This document shows, one piece after another, positions 16,187 to 24,814 of a DNA stretch of 64,000 nt. The notes under the pieces are model-generated. The model ran no database searches. It had not been told where the DNA came from and saw only the letters and a list, made by a program, of their open reading frames with translations. This stretch comes from CAVPEV01 sp963703555 (GTDB lineage Bacteria; Actinomycetota; Actinomycetes; Actinomycetales; Cellulomonadaceae): contig CAVPEV010000032.1 in NCBI GenBank assembly GCA_963703555.1, positions 1 through 64,000 of the forward strand. The letters are read 5' to 3'. The translations under genes were made by a program, and so were the position numbers. Numbering within the stretch: the first letter of the stretch is position 1; each line of letters opens with the position of its first letter.

Positions 16187-16232
16187 CGGCCTGGGCCGAC
16201 GTCCCCGGGTGCAGCGGGGACGGCCGGCAGGC

Positions 16233-16757
16233 TCACTGCGTGACGAAGTTGGTCAGGTAGACGTCCATCACCTTCCCCTCGTAGGCCTCGGTGAGCCGGC
16301 CGAGCAGCTCGGCCTTGAGCTGCTCACGGGTCGCCGCGTCGGACACCTCGGCCACGCTCCGCCCGGAGAACTCGGCGATGGCCAGGTCGAGGGCCTTCGC
16401 GGGGTCCGGCGAGTCCTTTCCGACGTCGGTGGTCATCTGCAGGGCGATGCCCAGCCGCAGGTAGTGGCCGTCGGTGAGGTTGACGCTCACCGGGTCCACC
16501 GTGACGACGGCGCCGGGTTGGGGTGCCGGCGGCACGGCGGCCACGTCCGTGGCCGAGCCGGAGCGCCCGAGCAGCAGGTAGGCGGCCGCTCCGCCCACCA
16601 GCACGACGACCGCGACGACGACGAGCAGCTTCTTCCGGCTGCGCTTCGGGGGCTCGGCCGGCTCGGTCGGCTCGGTCGGCGTGATCCGCGCGCCGATCGA
16701 CCCGCTGCTCCTGGCGCCGATCCTGGTGCTGGACACCACGCGCTGCTCCACAGGCAT
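16233..16757 (-). CDS. fliL: flagellar basal body-associated protein FliL
   Basis: A 174-residue single-pass membrane protein that supports stator function around the motor. A basic N-terminus with Ser/Pro-rich stretch (about 1-42) precedes one membrane helix (about 44-64), then the periplasmic FliL domain (VTVDPVSVNLTDGHYLRLGIALQ and the C-terminal EGKVMDVYLTNFVTQ, each a typical block). The gene follows motB by five bases, giving the stator cluster motA-motB-fliL. Confidence 0.92.
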   Translation of the reverse strand: MPVEQRVVSSTRIGARSSGSIGARITPTEPTEPAEPPKRSRKKLLVVVAVVVLVGGAAAYLLLGRSGSATDVAAVPPAPQPGAVVTVDPVSVNLTDGHYLRLGIALQMTTDVGKDSPDPAKALDLAIAEFSGRSVAEVSDAATREQLKAELLGRLTEAYEGKVMDVYLTNFVTQ

Positions 16758-16762
16758 GGGAC

Positions 16763-17677
16763 CTACCCCTCTCCGTTCGTCAGAGCCGGCAGGAGGGCCC
16801 GCACGGCCTCGGGTGCGCTGCTGAGGACGACGATGTCGACCCGCCGGTTGGTGACGAGGGCGTCCTGCGTGCTGCCCTCGACGAGCGGCCGCTGGTCGCC
16901 GTAGCCGACCGCCTGGATCCGCGACCCGGGCATGCCGTCGGCCTCGACGAGCCGACGCAGCACCTGGGTGGCGCGGTCGGACGACAGCTCCCAGTTCGTC
17001 GGGTAGCGCCCCGACACGGGGACCCAGTTCGCGTGTCCCTCGACGGAGACCTGCTCCGAGAGGGCCACCAGGGTGGGCCCGGCGACGTCGAGCACTGCCC
17101 GGGCGGTGGGCGTGAGCTCGGCGCTGCCCTGGGCGAAGAACACGTCGTCGGCGACCAGCCCGATGGTCAGGCCCCGCTCGTCGATGCGGAACCGGACCGA
17201 CTCGGCGAGCCCGGCCGCGGCCAGCTGCGCGGCGATCTGGCTGCGCACCTGCTCCAGGTGGCCGGCCTCGGCCTGGGCGGCGGCGAGGATCGCTGGGTCG
17301 ACCGCCTGCGGGTCGCTCGAGGGTGCGGGCGCCGAGCCCTGTTCGCCCAGGCCGCCGTCGGCCGTGACGATCCCGGCCGTCCCGGACGCCTGGGACCGGT
17401 TCTCGGCGATGCTGCTGGCGTCCAGCACGCCGCTGGTCCCGTCGAGCACAGAGGTGGCTGCCGAGCCGTCCTGGAAGCCGGCGGCCAACGACTGGCGCAG
17501 CGCGATGTACTTGTCCTGGTCGACCTGGCTGATCGCGAAGAGCACGATGAACAGCGCCATGAGCACCGTGATCATGTCCGAGTAGCTGATCAGCCAGCGG
17601 TCGGCGTTGACGTGCTCCTCCTCGTCGCCGCCGCTGCGCCGGCCGCGGCGCGTGCCCGGCCCACGGCCGGCGGTCAT
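16763..17677 (-). CDS. motB: flagellar stator protein MotB
   Basis: A 304-residue stator subunit that anchors MotA to peptidoglycan and carries the ion path. The single membrane helix begins at about residue 30; Asp34 in LISYSDMITVLM is the essential ion-binding residue. The OmpA-like C-terminal domain has VEGHANWVPV, NWELSSDRATQVLRRLV and VGYGDQRPLV. The Tyr and Ser around Asp34 do not decide between proton and sodium use. It overlaps motA by four bases. Confidence 0.95.
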   Translation of the reverse strand: MTAGRGPGTRRGRRSGGDEEEHVNADRWLISYSDMITVLMALFIVLFAISQVDQDKYIALRQSLAAGFQDGSAATSVLDGTSGVLDASSIAENRSQASGTAGIVTADGGLGEQGSAPAPSSDPQAVDPAILAAAQAEAGHLEQVRSQIAAQLAAAGLAESVRFRIDERGLTIGLVADDVFFAQGSAELTPTARAVLDVAGPTLVALSEQVSVEGHANWVPVSGRYPTNWELSSDRATQVLRRLVEADGMPGSRIQAVGYGDQRPLVEGSTQDALVTNRRVDIVVLSSAPEAVRALLPALTNGEG

Positions 17678-18453
17678 GCTGCCTTCTCCTTCGCGTCCTT
17701 CGCCGCCGGTCCGGCCGCGACGAGGCTGCGCAGGCGCTCGCCGACGAGCCGCGGGTTGGCGCCGGACTGCACGGCGAGCAGTCCCTCCACGGTGAGCTCC
17801 ATCTGGGCGCACTCCAGGTCCGACACCCGCCGGATGCGCGTGCCCAGGGGCAGCCAGACGACGTTGGCGGACAGGATGCCCCACAGGGTGGCGACGAACG
17901 CCGAGGCGATGGACGGGCCCAGGGTGTCCGGCGAGGACAGGTTCTCCAACACGTGCACCAGGGCCATGACGGTGCCGATGATCCCGATGGTCGGCGCGTA
18001 GCCACCCATATCGGTGAAGTACTTGGCGTGCACCCGGTCCCGGGTGCGCTTGGTGGCGATCTGGTCCTCGAGGATGACCCGCAGGTCGTCCGGGTCGGTG
18101 CCGTCGATGGCGGCCTGCAGGCCGCCGCGCAGGAACTGGTCGTCGATGCCGCGGGCCGCGTCCTCCAGCGCGAGGAGGCCCTCCCGGCGGGCCCGGTCGG
18201 CCAGCCCGACGAGCGTCTCGATGGTGCCCGTCGGGTCCGGCACCGAGCTGCGCAGCGCCCCGGGCAGGGCGGCGAAGGACTCCTTGACGTCGGTGAGCGT
18301 GTGGCCCGTGATGCCGACCCCGAGGGTGCCGACCCACACGAGGATGAGCGGCGCGGGCAGCAGCAGGGAGGTGATCTGCGTGCCGTCGAGGGTCATCGCC
18401 GCGAGGATGGCCCCGAACGAGACAGCCAGCCCGATGAAGCCGGCGGGGTCCAT
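17674..18453 (-). CDS. motA: flagellar stator protein MotA
   Basis: A 259-residue, four-helix membrane protein that drives rotation with MotB. It starts with DPAGFIGLAVSFGAILAAM; the cytosolic loop carries REGLLALED and a long charged segment contacting FliG; then GGYAPTIGIIGTVMALVHVL and the final helix with LWGILSANVVWLPLG hold the conserved prolines. Its ATG overlaps the flbD stop (TGATG). Confidence 0.95.
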   Translation of the reverse strand: MDPAGFIGLAVSFGAILAAMTLDGTQITSLLLPAPLILVWVGTLGVGITGHTLTDVKESFAALPGALRSSVPDPTGTIETLVGLADRARREGLLALEDAARGIDDQFLRGGLQAAIDGTDPDDLRVILEDQIATKRTRDRVHAKYFTDMGGYAPTIGIIGTVMALVHVLENLSSPDTLGPSIASAFVATLWGILSANVVWLPLGTRIRRVSDLECAQMELTVEGLLAVQSGANPRLVGERLRSLVAAGPAAKDAKEKAA

Positions 18454-18767
18454 CAGCGGCTCCTCGGGCGCAGCGGGAGCGCCGGCGCCACCTGCGAGCG
18501 GGCGTCGGGCTCGTCGTCCGCCGACGGCACGCTGCGGACCAGCTCGACCGGCGACGGCCGTGGGCTCGCCTGGATCTGCTGGGCGCGGGCGAGCAGCTGG
18601 GCCCGGTGCTCGTTGACGAGGGCGATGACCGCGTCCATCGACTCCTCGACGATGTACTTGGTCCCGTCGATGAGCGTCAGCACGGTGTCCGGTGTCGCGT
18701 CGATGCGCTGTACCAGGTCGGGGTTCACCCCGAACTGGTGGCCGTCCAGACGCGTCACGACGATCAC
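18453..18767 (-). CDS. flbD: FlbD family flagellar protein
   Basis: A 104-residue protein whose first 60 residues match the small FlbD family of Gram-positive flagellar operons (VTRLDGHQFGVNPDLVQRI, DTVLTLIDGTKYIV, EESMDAVI). This family sits before motA and is unrelated to the Caulobacter FlbD regulator. Its precise role is unknown; a link to stator or hook function is assumed from gene order. The last 40 residues are a non-conserved tail. GTG at 18767 fits the family start. It is the first gene of its operon and has a hairpin-bearing leader. Confidence 0.85.
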   Translation of the reverse strand: MIVVTRLDGHQFGVNPDLVQRIDATPDTVLTLIDGTKYIVEESMDAVIALVNEHRAQLLARAQQIQASPRPSPVELVRSVPSADDEPDARSQVAPALPLRPRSR

Positions 18768-18809
18768 GGCAGTCCCGTCCCTGGTCCTTGCACCCGGCCC
18801 GCGAGCCGT

Positions 18810-18827
18810 CGGCCCATCCGTGGGCCG
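18810..18827 (-). promoter_or_regulatory. 5' leader hairpin with ACGGAU loop (candidate CsrA site), flbD
   Basis: On the transcribed strand a 6-bp stem CGGCCC/GGGCCG encloses the loop ACGGAT. It would start about ten bases after the -10 block of the flbD promoter, at the very 5' end of the message. A-N-GGA in a hairpin loop is the known CsrA target. Confidence 0.6.
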
Positions 18828-18837
18828 TACCCCTCCC

Positions 18838-18863
18838 ATCGGCGGGGGCCGCCGGCACCTGAG
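18838..18863 (-). promoter_or_regulatory. FliA-type promoter of flbD-motA-motB-fliL
   Basis: CTCA, 16 bases, GCCGATGGG on the minus strand. The -10 block coincides with the distal arm of a 16-bp inverted repeat that probably terminates the preceding flgE operon. Confidence 0.75.
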
Positions 18864-18886
18864 CGGTCCGGGCGGCCCCCGCCGAT
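18838..18886 (-). terminator. 16-bp perfect hairpin after flgE, containing the flbD promoter
   Basis: Arms at 18838-18853 and 18871-18886 are exact inverse complements (ATCGGCGGGGGCCGCC and partner) with a 17-base loop. It starts 17 bases after the flgE stop in the transcription direction. It is a strong candidate terminator without a T run. Confidence 0.7.
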
Positions 18887-18902
18887 GCGTGGGCGTGCGC
18901 TG

Positions 18903-20099
18903 TCAGCGCTTCAGGTTCACCAGCTCCTGGAGCACCTCGTCGGAGGTCGTGATGACCCGGGAGTTCGCCTGGAATCCGCGCTGGGCGACGATGAGCTGGG
19001 TGAACTCCGTCGACAGGTCGACGTTGGACATCTCCAGCGCGCCCCCGGCCAGGCTGCCTCGCCCACCCGTGCCCGCGGCCCCGACGACGGCGTCCCCGGA
19101 GTTCACCGTGGTCCGGAACAGCGACCCGCCGGACTTCTCCAGACCGCCCGGGTTGGTGAACGAGCCGAGCGCGATCCGCCCGATCACCTGCTTGAGGCCG
19201 TTGCTGAACGCGCCGGTGATGGTGCCGTCGGCACCCAGGGTGAAGGACTGCAGCTCGCCGGCGGCGAACCCGTCCTGGCTGGACAGCTGGACGGACTCCA
19301 CCCCGGCGTAGCCGGTCACCGCGGACAGGTCGATGCCCACCCCACCCAGGGTGACAGCGCCCGTGGCGGACAGACCCGTCGAGGCAGCCAGGTCCAGCTT
19401 CCCGTCAGCAGCGAACGCGAGCGAGGCGGAGGCCGTGGCCGTGCCGTCGCCCGCGGACAGGTCCCAGCCGGTGCCTGTCCTGGTGAAGGTCAACGAGATG
19501 GTCCGTTCCGTGCCGTCCGCGGCGAACCCCTGGGTGGTACGCACCAGCGAGGTCGCCGTGCCGTCACTCGGCAGGTTGCCCACCACCCCCGTCGCCGTGG
19601 TCGCCCGGGCGGGCATGAGCGTGCCCGCCGGCACCTTGAGGTCGGCCAGCGGGCTGTTGGTGTCGACGACGCCGTTGACCGCCATCCAGCCCTGCACCAG
19701 GGCACCCTCGCCAGGCAGCACCATCTGGCCGGTGGCGTCGAAGTCGAAGTTGCCGGCGCGGGTGTAGTAGGTCTCCGCACCCTTGCGGACCACGAAGAAT
19801 CCGTCGCCCTGGATCATCATGTCGGTGCTGCGCCCCGTGAGCTGGGACGAGCCCTGCGTGAAGTTCGTCGTGATGCCGGCGACCTTCACCCCGAGGCCGA
19901 CCTGGGCCGGGTTGGTCCCACCGGTGCCGTTCTGCGCGCCGCCCGCGTTCGTGAGCACCTGGCTGAGGGTGTCCTGGAACTGTGTCTGCGAGGACTTGAA
20001 GCCGGTCGTGTTGACGTTGGCGATGTTGTTGCCGGTCACGTCGAGCATGGTCTGGTGACTGCGCAGACCGCTGATGCCGGAGAAGAGCGAACGGAGCAT
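18903..20099 (-). CDS. flgE: flagellar hook protein FlgE
   Basis: A 398-residue hook subunit, exported by the flagellar apparatus. The N-terminal rod/hook signature (MLRSLFSGISGLRSHQ, then GNNIANVNTTGFK) and C-terminal helix (QRGFQANSRVITTSDEVL) polymerise as coiled coils; the middle holds the exposed domains (YYTRAGNFDFDATG). No separate flgF or flgG gene is present in the island, so this is the only long hook/rod-type protein. It follows flgD by 29 bases and ends its operon. Confidence 0.95.
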   Translation of the reverse strand: MLRSLFSGISGLRSHQTMLDVTGNNIANVNTTGFKSSQTQFQDTLSQVLTNAGGAQNGTGGTNPAQVGLGVKVAGITTNFTQGSSQLTGRSTDMMIQGDGFFVVRKGAETYYTRAGNFDFDATGQMVLPGEGALVQGWMAVNGVVDTNSPLADLKVPAGTLMPARATTATGVVGNLPSDGTATSLVRTTQGFAADGTERTISLTFTRTGTGWDLSAGDGTATASASLAFAADGKLDLAASTGLSATGAVTLGGVGIDLSAVTGYAGVESVQLSSQDGFAAGELQSFTLGADGTITGAFSNGLKQVIGRIALGSFTNPGGLEKSGGSLFRTTVNSGDAVVGAAGTGGRGSLAGGALEMSNVDLSTEFTQLIVAQRGFQANSRVITTSDEVLQELVNLKR

Positions 20100-20128
20100 G
20101 GGGTGTCTCCCGGGGGTGTGGGGCGCGT

Positions 20129-20623
20129 TCAGGACGCGGTGGGGGTGGAGGTGGCAGTGGCGGAGGTGGCGGTAGCAGCGGCGGGGGTGGCAGCAGTGAC
20201 GGAGGTCACCGCATCGAGCGGGACCTGCTCGCCACCCACCGTGACGGTGGGCACGGAGCCCGCGTAGGACACCGCCTCGACGACGCCGGTGCGGGTCGCC
20301 TCGTCGGAGCCGGTCCAGGTGACCACGTGGCCCACCAGCCCGGCGGCGGCCATCCGCATCTGCAGCGCGAACGACTCGCGGGAGACCCGGGACATGTCGG
20401 TGAGCTGCTCCATCATGCCGAGCTGGGTGGTCTGCGCCATCAGCTGGGAGGAGTCCATCGGGGACGTGGGGTCCTGGTTGCGCAGCTGTGCGACGAGCAG
20501 GTCGAGGAACGCCTGCTTGTCCAGGGTGCCGTCGCTCGCGGCCGCGGTGCTGCCCGACGTCGCGGTGCTGCCCGACGCCGCACGCGAGGCGGCACCGGTG
20601 ATGGCGGAGACGTCGATCGACAT
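20129..20623 (-). CDS. flgD: flagellar hook assembly scaffold FlgD
   Basis: A 164-residue cap needed for hook polymerisation, later replaced by hook-filament junction proteins. The conserved part LDKQAFLDLLVAQLRNQDP, NQDPTSPMDSSQ and QLGMMEQL is near residues 40-85. The C-terminal beta domain is short (GLVGHVVTWTG ... EAVSYAG) and the last 25 residues are an Ala/Thr-rich tail. This is the compact form common in Gram-positive bacteria. It lies between fliK and flgE as usual. Confidence 0.93.
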   Translation of the reverse strand: MSIDVSAITGAASRAASGSTATSGSTAAASDGTLDKQAFLDLLVAQLRNQDPTSPMDSSQLMAQTTQLGMMEQLTDMSRVSRESFALQMRMAAAGLVGHVVTWTGSDEATRTGVVEAVSYAGSVPTVTVGGEQVPLDAVTSVTAATPAAATATSATATSTPTAS

Positions 20624-20636
20624 AGGCCCTCCCGGG

Positions 20637-22130
20637 TCAGACGAGCAGGTCGAGGCGGCCGTCGCGGCCCGCCGTGGTGGCGTCGTGCAGGTCGGGGCCG
20701 TCCGTGGCCGTGGTCGTCGTGACGGGGGATCGCGAGCCTCCGGCACCCTGCTCACCGGGCTGCCCCGGGCCGCCGGTACCGTCCGGACGTGGTCCGCCGG
20801 AGGACGTCCCGCCGTCAGCCGTCACCGACGAGCCGAGGCCCAGATCGGCGCGCAGACCCGTGGCGGCGAGGTCACGGCGCAGGTCCGGGAGGCTGGCGCG
20901 GAGCGCGTCGCGGGCCGCGTCGGTGGCGCCCAGCAGCTCGATGCGCACCGCAGCACGGCTGATGTGGGCCACGACCCGCACCGGACCGAGCTCCTCGGGG
21001 TCCACGGTCAGGCGCAGGACGTGGCGGCCCTGACCGAGCTCGCGCAGCGACGCCAGCCGCACCCCCAGCTGCTGGCTCAGCGACTCTGCGGCCGGCTGGG
21101 CCGGTCCCCCGGGTGCCGGCGCCCCCACCGCGGCGGGGGCTGGACCGGTCGCCGAGGACGCGAGCACGGCGCCCGGCAGCGCGGTGACCGGCACACCCGG
21201 GGCGTCGCCCGGTGCAGGGACCGCACCGGCAGCAGCGCCCCGGCGCCCTGCGTCGACGCCCTGTGCCCCACCGGCCGCCGGCTGCCCGTCGCCCTGCCCG
21301 CCGCCCGGCACAGGGCCGGGCACGCCGGGCGGCCCGGACGCCGTGGTCGGCGGGCCGGAAGCGGCGGTCGCCGCCGACGACGGCGTCGCGCCGACCGGGA
21401 CCGGCGCCGCCGAGCCCACGGAAGTCCCACCCGGGGTGGCGTCGGGCAGCCCGGTCCCGGCGGACCCCGGCGCCGAGCCGGCCGAGCCGACCCGGACGCC
21501 CGCGGGGGCCGCGCCGCCGATCGGGGCGGCAGCCCCGGCGACCGGCATGGCCGCCATCGATGCGCCGGTGACCTGGTCCGCCGCGCTCGTCACCCCGGCC
21601 ACGCCGGCGGCACCGGCACCGCCGCCGGCGGACGGGACGGCGCCGGACCCACCGGTCATCGAGCCATCGGCTGCCGGTACCGGGCCGCCGGAACCGAGCG
21701 CCCCGAGGACGACCGGTGGCTGAGTAAGCGCAGCGGCCGGCGCGCAGGCCGATCCCCCGGGCGCCGGCCGCGAACCGTCCGGGGCCGCGGACCCGCCGTC
21801 CGGTGCAGCCGCGGTACCGTCCGGTGCTCCGGGCGACGCCGCGCGGAGCGCTTCGAGGTCCGCCCGCCGGTCCCCGGCGTCCGGACCGCCGCACTCTGTG
21901 CGCTCGTCAGGATGCACCCGCGGCCGGCTGCCGGGCGCTGCCACGCTGCCCGCCGAGCGGCCGGCATCGCTGCGCCGCGCTGCACGGACGTCGCGCCGCT
22001 GCGCGCCGTCGAGCCGGTCCGCCTGGTCCCGGAGGACCTGGTCGAAGTCCTGGCCGGGGCGCAGCCGGTCCGCGGCAGCAGGCGTGCTGACCGGCAGCGA
22101 CGCCTGGGCCGACGCCACGGCGGCGGTCAC
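20637..22130 (-). CDS. fliK: flagellar hook-length control protein FliK
   Basis: A 497-residue protein: about 375 residues of Ala/Gly/Pro/Ser-rich low-complexity sequence acting as the ruler, then the globular Flg_hook domain (LAESLSQQLGVRLASLRELG-like region, LTVDPEELGPVRVVAHI, LRRDLAATGLRADLG) that contacts FlhB to switch export. The GTG at 22130 overlaps the stop of the upstream hydrolase gene (GTGA) and begins a sensible N-terminus. Low-complexity composition makes the N-terminal part hard to compare between species. Confidence 0.88.
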   Translation of the reverse strand: MTAAVASAQASLPVSTPAAADRLRPGQDFDQVLRDQADRLDGAQRRDVRAARRSDAGRSAGSVAAPGSRPRVHPDERTECGGPDAGDRRADLEALRAASPGAPDGTAAAPDGGSAAPDGSRPAPGGSACAPAAALTQPPVVLGALGSGGPVPAADGSMTGGSGAVPSAGGGAGAAGVAGVTSAADQVTGASMAAMPVAGAAAPIGGAAPAGVRVGSAGSAPGSAGTGLPDATPGGTSVGSAAPVPVGATPSSAATAASGPPTTASGPPGVPGPVPGGGQGDGQPAAGGAQGVDAGRRGAAAGAVPAPGDAPGVPVTALPGAVLASSATGPAPAAVGAPAPGGPAQPAAESLSQQLGVRLASLRELGQGRHVLRLTVDPEELGPVRVVAHISRAAVRIELLGATDAARDALRASLPDLRRDLAATGLRADLGLGSSVTADGGTSSGGPRPDGTGGPGQPGEQGAGGSRSPVTTTTATDGPDLHDATTAGRDGRLDLLV

Positions 22131-22837
22131 GATGCCGCACTCAGCAGGCTGGACGCCGGCGACGAGGCGCTGAGCAGCAGGTCCAGGGCGGCCCGCTGCG
22201 CCGAGGCGCTGCCCGAGCTCGCGCCGAGCGCCGGGCCGACCGTGCCCCACGGGATGGCGACCGGTGCGGTCGCCACCGCCGGGTTGGGGGATCCCGCCGG
22301 CAGCACGCGGCGGATGGCCGTCGGGGTGGCGTAGACGTCCCGGATCCCGACGACGCCGCCGGGCTGGGGGGCGTCGAGCATCCGGCCGTCCCCCACGTAG
22401 ACCGCGATGTGGCTGCCCTGGTCGAACACCAGCAGGTCGCCGGGCCGGGCGTCGGCCAAGGACCCGACCGCCTGACCGACCGTCGCCTGCTCACGGGCCG
22501 TGCGCGGGATGCCGGTGACGCCGAGGTCGGTGAGCGAGCGCAGCACGAGGCCGGAGCAGTCCAGCCCTCCCTCGGCGAGCGACTCCCCGCCCCACACGTA
22601 CGGCACACCGAGGTACGTCGACGCCGCCGTGACCAGGTCCGCCCCGGTCGGTCCGGCCGTGGAGCCCGCAGCACCCGTGCCGGCGGCGGTGATCCCGGCC
22701 AGGACGGAGTCGAAGCTTCCCCGGGTGGTGGCCGGCGTCGCACTGCCGGCGAGCGCCGCCGCGCGCGTGGGGGCGGCAGGGTCCACGAGGGCGCGCAGCT
22801 GGTCCACCCGCGCCTGGACCGCCATGACCTGGGTCAC
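22127..22837 (-). CDS. flagellar NlpC/P60-family cell-wall hydrolase
   Basis: A 236-residue protein with a short N-terminal helical region and an NlpC/P60 peptidase domain (about 85-200). Cys in GLDCSGLVLRS, His in GSHIAVYVG and the YVWGG strand mark the catalytic Cys-His pair. It most likely cuts peptide stems of peptidoglycan so that the rod and hook can pass, the job done by FlgJ muramidase elsewhere. No signal peptide is seen; export through the flagellar apparatus is possible. GTG at 22837 was chosen because a perfect AAGGAGG lies nine bases before it; a GTG at 22846 would abut that site. Confidence 0.85.
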   Translation of the reverse strand: MTQVMAVQARVDQLRALVDPAAPTRAAALAGSATPATTRGSFDSVLAGITAAGTGAAGSTAGPTGADLVTAASTYLGVPYVWGGESLAEGGLDCSGLVLRSLTDLGVTGIPRTAREQATVGQAVGSLADARPGDLLVFDQGSHIAVYVGDGRMLDAPQPGGVVGIRDVYATPTAIRRVLPAGSPNPAVATAPVAIPWGTVGPALGASSGSASAQRAALDLLLSASSPASSLLSAAS

Positions 22838-22900
22838 GCGCGTCACCCTCCTTGCCCGAGGACCGTCGCTTGCACCCGACGCCCCTGCCTCGTCGCTCTG

Positions 22901-22926
22901 ATCGGCCGGCGCACCGGTTCGATGAG
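22901..22926 (-). promoter_or_regulatory. FliA-type promoter of the hydrolase-fliK-flgD-flgE operon
   Basis: CTCA, 16 bases, GCCGATCAG on the minus strand, ending 64 bases before the GTG. Its CTCA is part of the hairpin that probably ends the upstream fliJ message. Confidence 0.75.
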
Positions 22927-22956
22927 GAGTGCGGCAGGATCGGTACCGCGCTCCTC
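22924..22956 (-). terminator. hairpin after fliJ
   Basis: Arms GAGGAG-x-GCGG and CCGC-x-CTCCTC (one mismatch) enclose an 11-base loop. It lies about 57 bases past the fliJ stop and overlaps the -35 block of the next promoter. Confidence 0.5.
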
Positions 22957-23012
22957 CCGAGGCGCTGCCGCGCCGGGCGGGTGGGGCGCGCCGGGCGGGT
23001 GGGGCGAGCGCC

Positions 23013-23486
23013 TCAACCGCGGGGCTGACCGCCTGGACCGGGAGCATCCCCGGTGGCGGCCCCGCGCTCGGCGTCGCCGGCCCGCCGCCCGGCGATCTCG
23101 TCGACCACCTGCTGCTCGGCGTGCTCCTCGGCGGCGCGGACCCGCACGTCGTGGTGCTCCTCGAGCTTCTCCAGCGTGCGGGTCTCCCGGCGCGCGACGG
23201 ACCAGTCGGCCTCCCGGGCGCGCACCGCGTCCGCAGCGGCGTCGGAGACCGTGCGCTGCTCGGCCAACAGCCCACCGAGCGCAGCCCGGGCGGCCACCAC
23301 CGCGTGGAACGCTCGCGGGTCGGACTCGGCCGGGAACGCCGCATCCCCCAGTGCGTCCTCGGTGCGCCGGCGCCGGTCCTCCGCGGCCCGCTCGAGCCGA
23401 CGCGCCGCCGCCAGCTCGCCGACCGCCTGGTCCTCCGCGAGCCGGCGAATCCGCAGCAGGCCGGCCAGCCGGAAGCCGCGGCTCAC
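23013..23486 (-). CDS. fliJ: flagellar export chaperone FliJ
   Basis: A 157-residue, almost wholly helical, Arg/Glu/Ala-rich protein predicted to be a coiled coil, as FliJ is. FliJ is the central stalk of the FliI ATPase ring and an escort for export chaperones. The N-terminal FRLAGLLRIRRLAEDQA and heptad-like charged repeats support the call, as does position after fliI. The GTG overlaps the fliI stop (GTGA). Confidence 0.85.
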   Translation of the reverse strand: MSRGFRLAGLLRIRRLAEDQAVGELAAARRLERAAEDRRRRTEDALGDAAFPAESDPRAFHAVVAARAALGGLLAEQRTVSDAAADAVRAREADWSVARRETRTLEKLEEHHDVRVRAAEEHAEQQVVDEIAGRRAGDAERGAATGDAPGPGGQPRG

Positions 23487-24814
23487 GGTGTGCCCATCGC
23501 CTGGACCAGCGCAGCCATCCGCGCCCAGGACTCGGCGGCCGGCGCGCGCTCGTCCATGTCCTGGCGCAGGAAGGTCTCGATCTCGCCGGCGTGCACCACG
23601 GCCGCGTCGACGAGCGGGTTGGACCCGGCGACGTAGGCCCCGACGTCGAGCAGGTCCTGCACCTGCGCCCGGGCAGCCAGCACGGAGCGCAGCCGGGTGG
23701 CCAGGTCGCGCTGCTCGCGGGTGAGCACCCGGGGCGCCACCCGGGAGATCGACGCCAGGGCGTCCACGCTGGGGAAGTGCCCGGCGACGGCCAGCCGGCG
23801 GTCGAGCACCACGTGCCCGTCGAGGATGGACCGGGCAGCGTCGGCGATCGGCTCGTTGTGGTCGTCGCCGTCGACGAGCACGGTGTACAGGCCGGTGACC
23901 GAGCCGGTCGGCCCGGTCCCGGCGCGCTCCAGCAGCTGGGCGAGCAGCGCGAAGGTGCTCGGTGGGTAGCCGCGGGTGGCCGGTGGCTCGCCGACCGACA
24001 ACCCGATCTCCCGCTGGGCCATGGCCACCCGGGTGAGCGAGTCCATCATGAGCACCACGTGCGACCCGGTGTCGCGGAAGTGCTCGGCGATCCGGGTGGC
24101 CATGAACGCCGACCGCAGCCGCACCAGCGGCGGTTCGTCGGACGTCGCCACGACGACCACGGACCGGGCCAGGCCCGCGGGGCCGAGGTCGTCCTCGATG
24201 AACTCCCGCACCTCCCGGCCACGCTCGCCGACCAGGGCGATCACCGACACCTCCGCCTCGGTGCCGCGGGCGATCATCGACAGCAGCGACGACTTGCCGA
24301 TGCCGGAGCCGGCGAACAGGCCGAGCCGCTGCCCGCGGCCGGCGGTGACCAGCGTGTCCAGCACGCGCACGCCCAGCTCGAGCGGGGTGTCCACCCGGGC
24401 GCGCTCCAGCGGGTGCGGCGCGTGCCCGGCCACCGGCACGTGCCCCGACGCCCGCAGCGGCCCCTTCCCGTCGATCGGCCGGCCCAGACCGTCGAGCACC
24501 CGGCCGAGCAGGCCCGGGCCCACCGGGGCGGACAGCACGGTCCCGAGCGCGCGCACCTGGGTCCCGGTCCGCAGTCCGTGGGTGTCGCCCAGCGGCATGC
24601 ACCGTGCCGAGGTGCCCTGCGCGGCGACCACCTCGGCGGGGAGGTGCCCGCGCGGGTCCACCCCGTCACCGATCGCCACCAGGTCACCCACCGCGGACCC
24701 GGTGCCGGCGATCTCGATCGTCAGCCCGACGATGCTGCGCACGGTGCCGACCGGCTGGGGCCGGGCGGCGTCCAGCACGGCCGACCACCCGGTCGCCCGG
24801 TCAGCCGCCGTCAT
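23483..24814 (-). CDS. fliI: flagellar export ATPase FliI
   Basis: A 443-residue F1-type ATPase that powers flagellar protein export with FliH and FliJ. Walker A is GSGIGKS (169-175); VGERGREVREFIED, MMDSLTRVAMAQREIG, GEPPATRGYPPS and LDRRLAVAGHFPSVD follow in family order. Length is normal. It overlaps fliH by 14 bases and fliJ by four. Confidence 0.97.
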   Translation of the reverse strand: MTAADRATGWSAVLDAARPQPVGTVRSIVGLTIEIAGTGSAVGDLVAIGDGVDPRGHLPAEVVAAQGTSARCMPLGDTHGLRTGTQVRALGTVLSAPVGPGLLGRVLDGLGRPIDGKGPLRASGHVPVAGHAPHPLERARVDTPLELGVRVLDTLVTAGRGQRLGLFAGSGIGKSSLLSMIARGTEAEVSVIALVGERGREVREFIEDDLGPAGLARSVVVVATSDEPPLVRLRSAFMATRIAEHFRDTGSHVVLMMDSLTRVAMAQREIGLSVGEPPATRGYPPSTFALLAQLLERAGTGPTGSVTGLYTVLVDGDDHNEPIADAARSILDGHVVLDRRLAVAGHFPSVDALASISRVAPRVLTREQRDLATRLRSVLAARAQVQDLLDVGAYVAGSNPLVDAAVVHAGEIETFLRQDMDERAPAAESWARMAALVQAMGTP

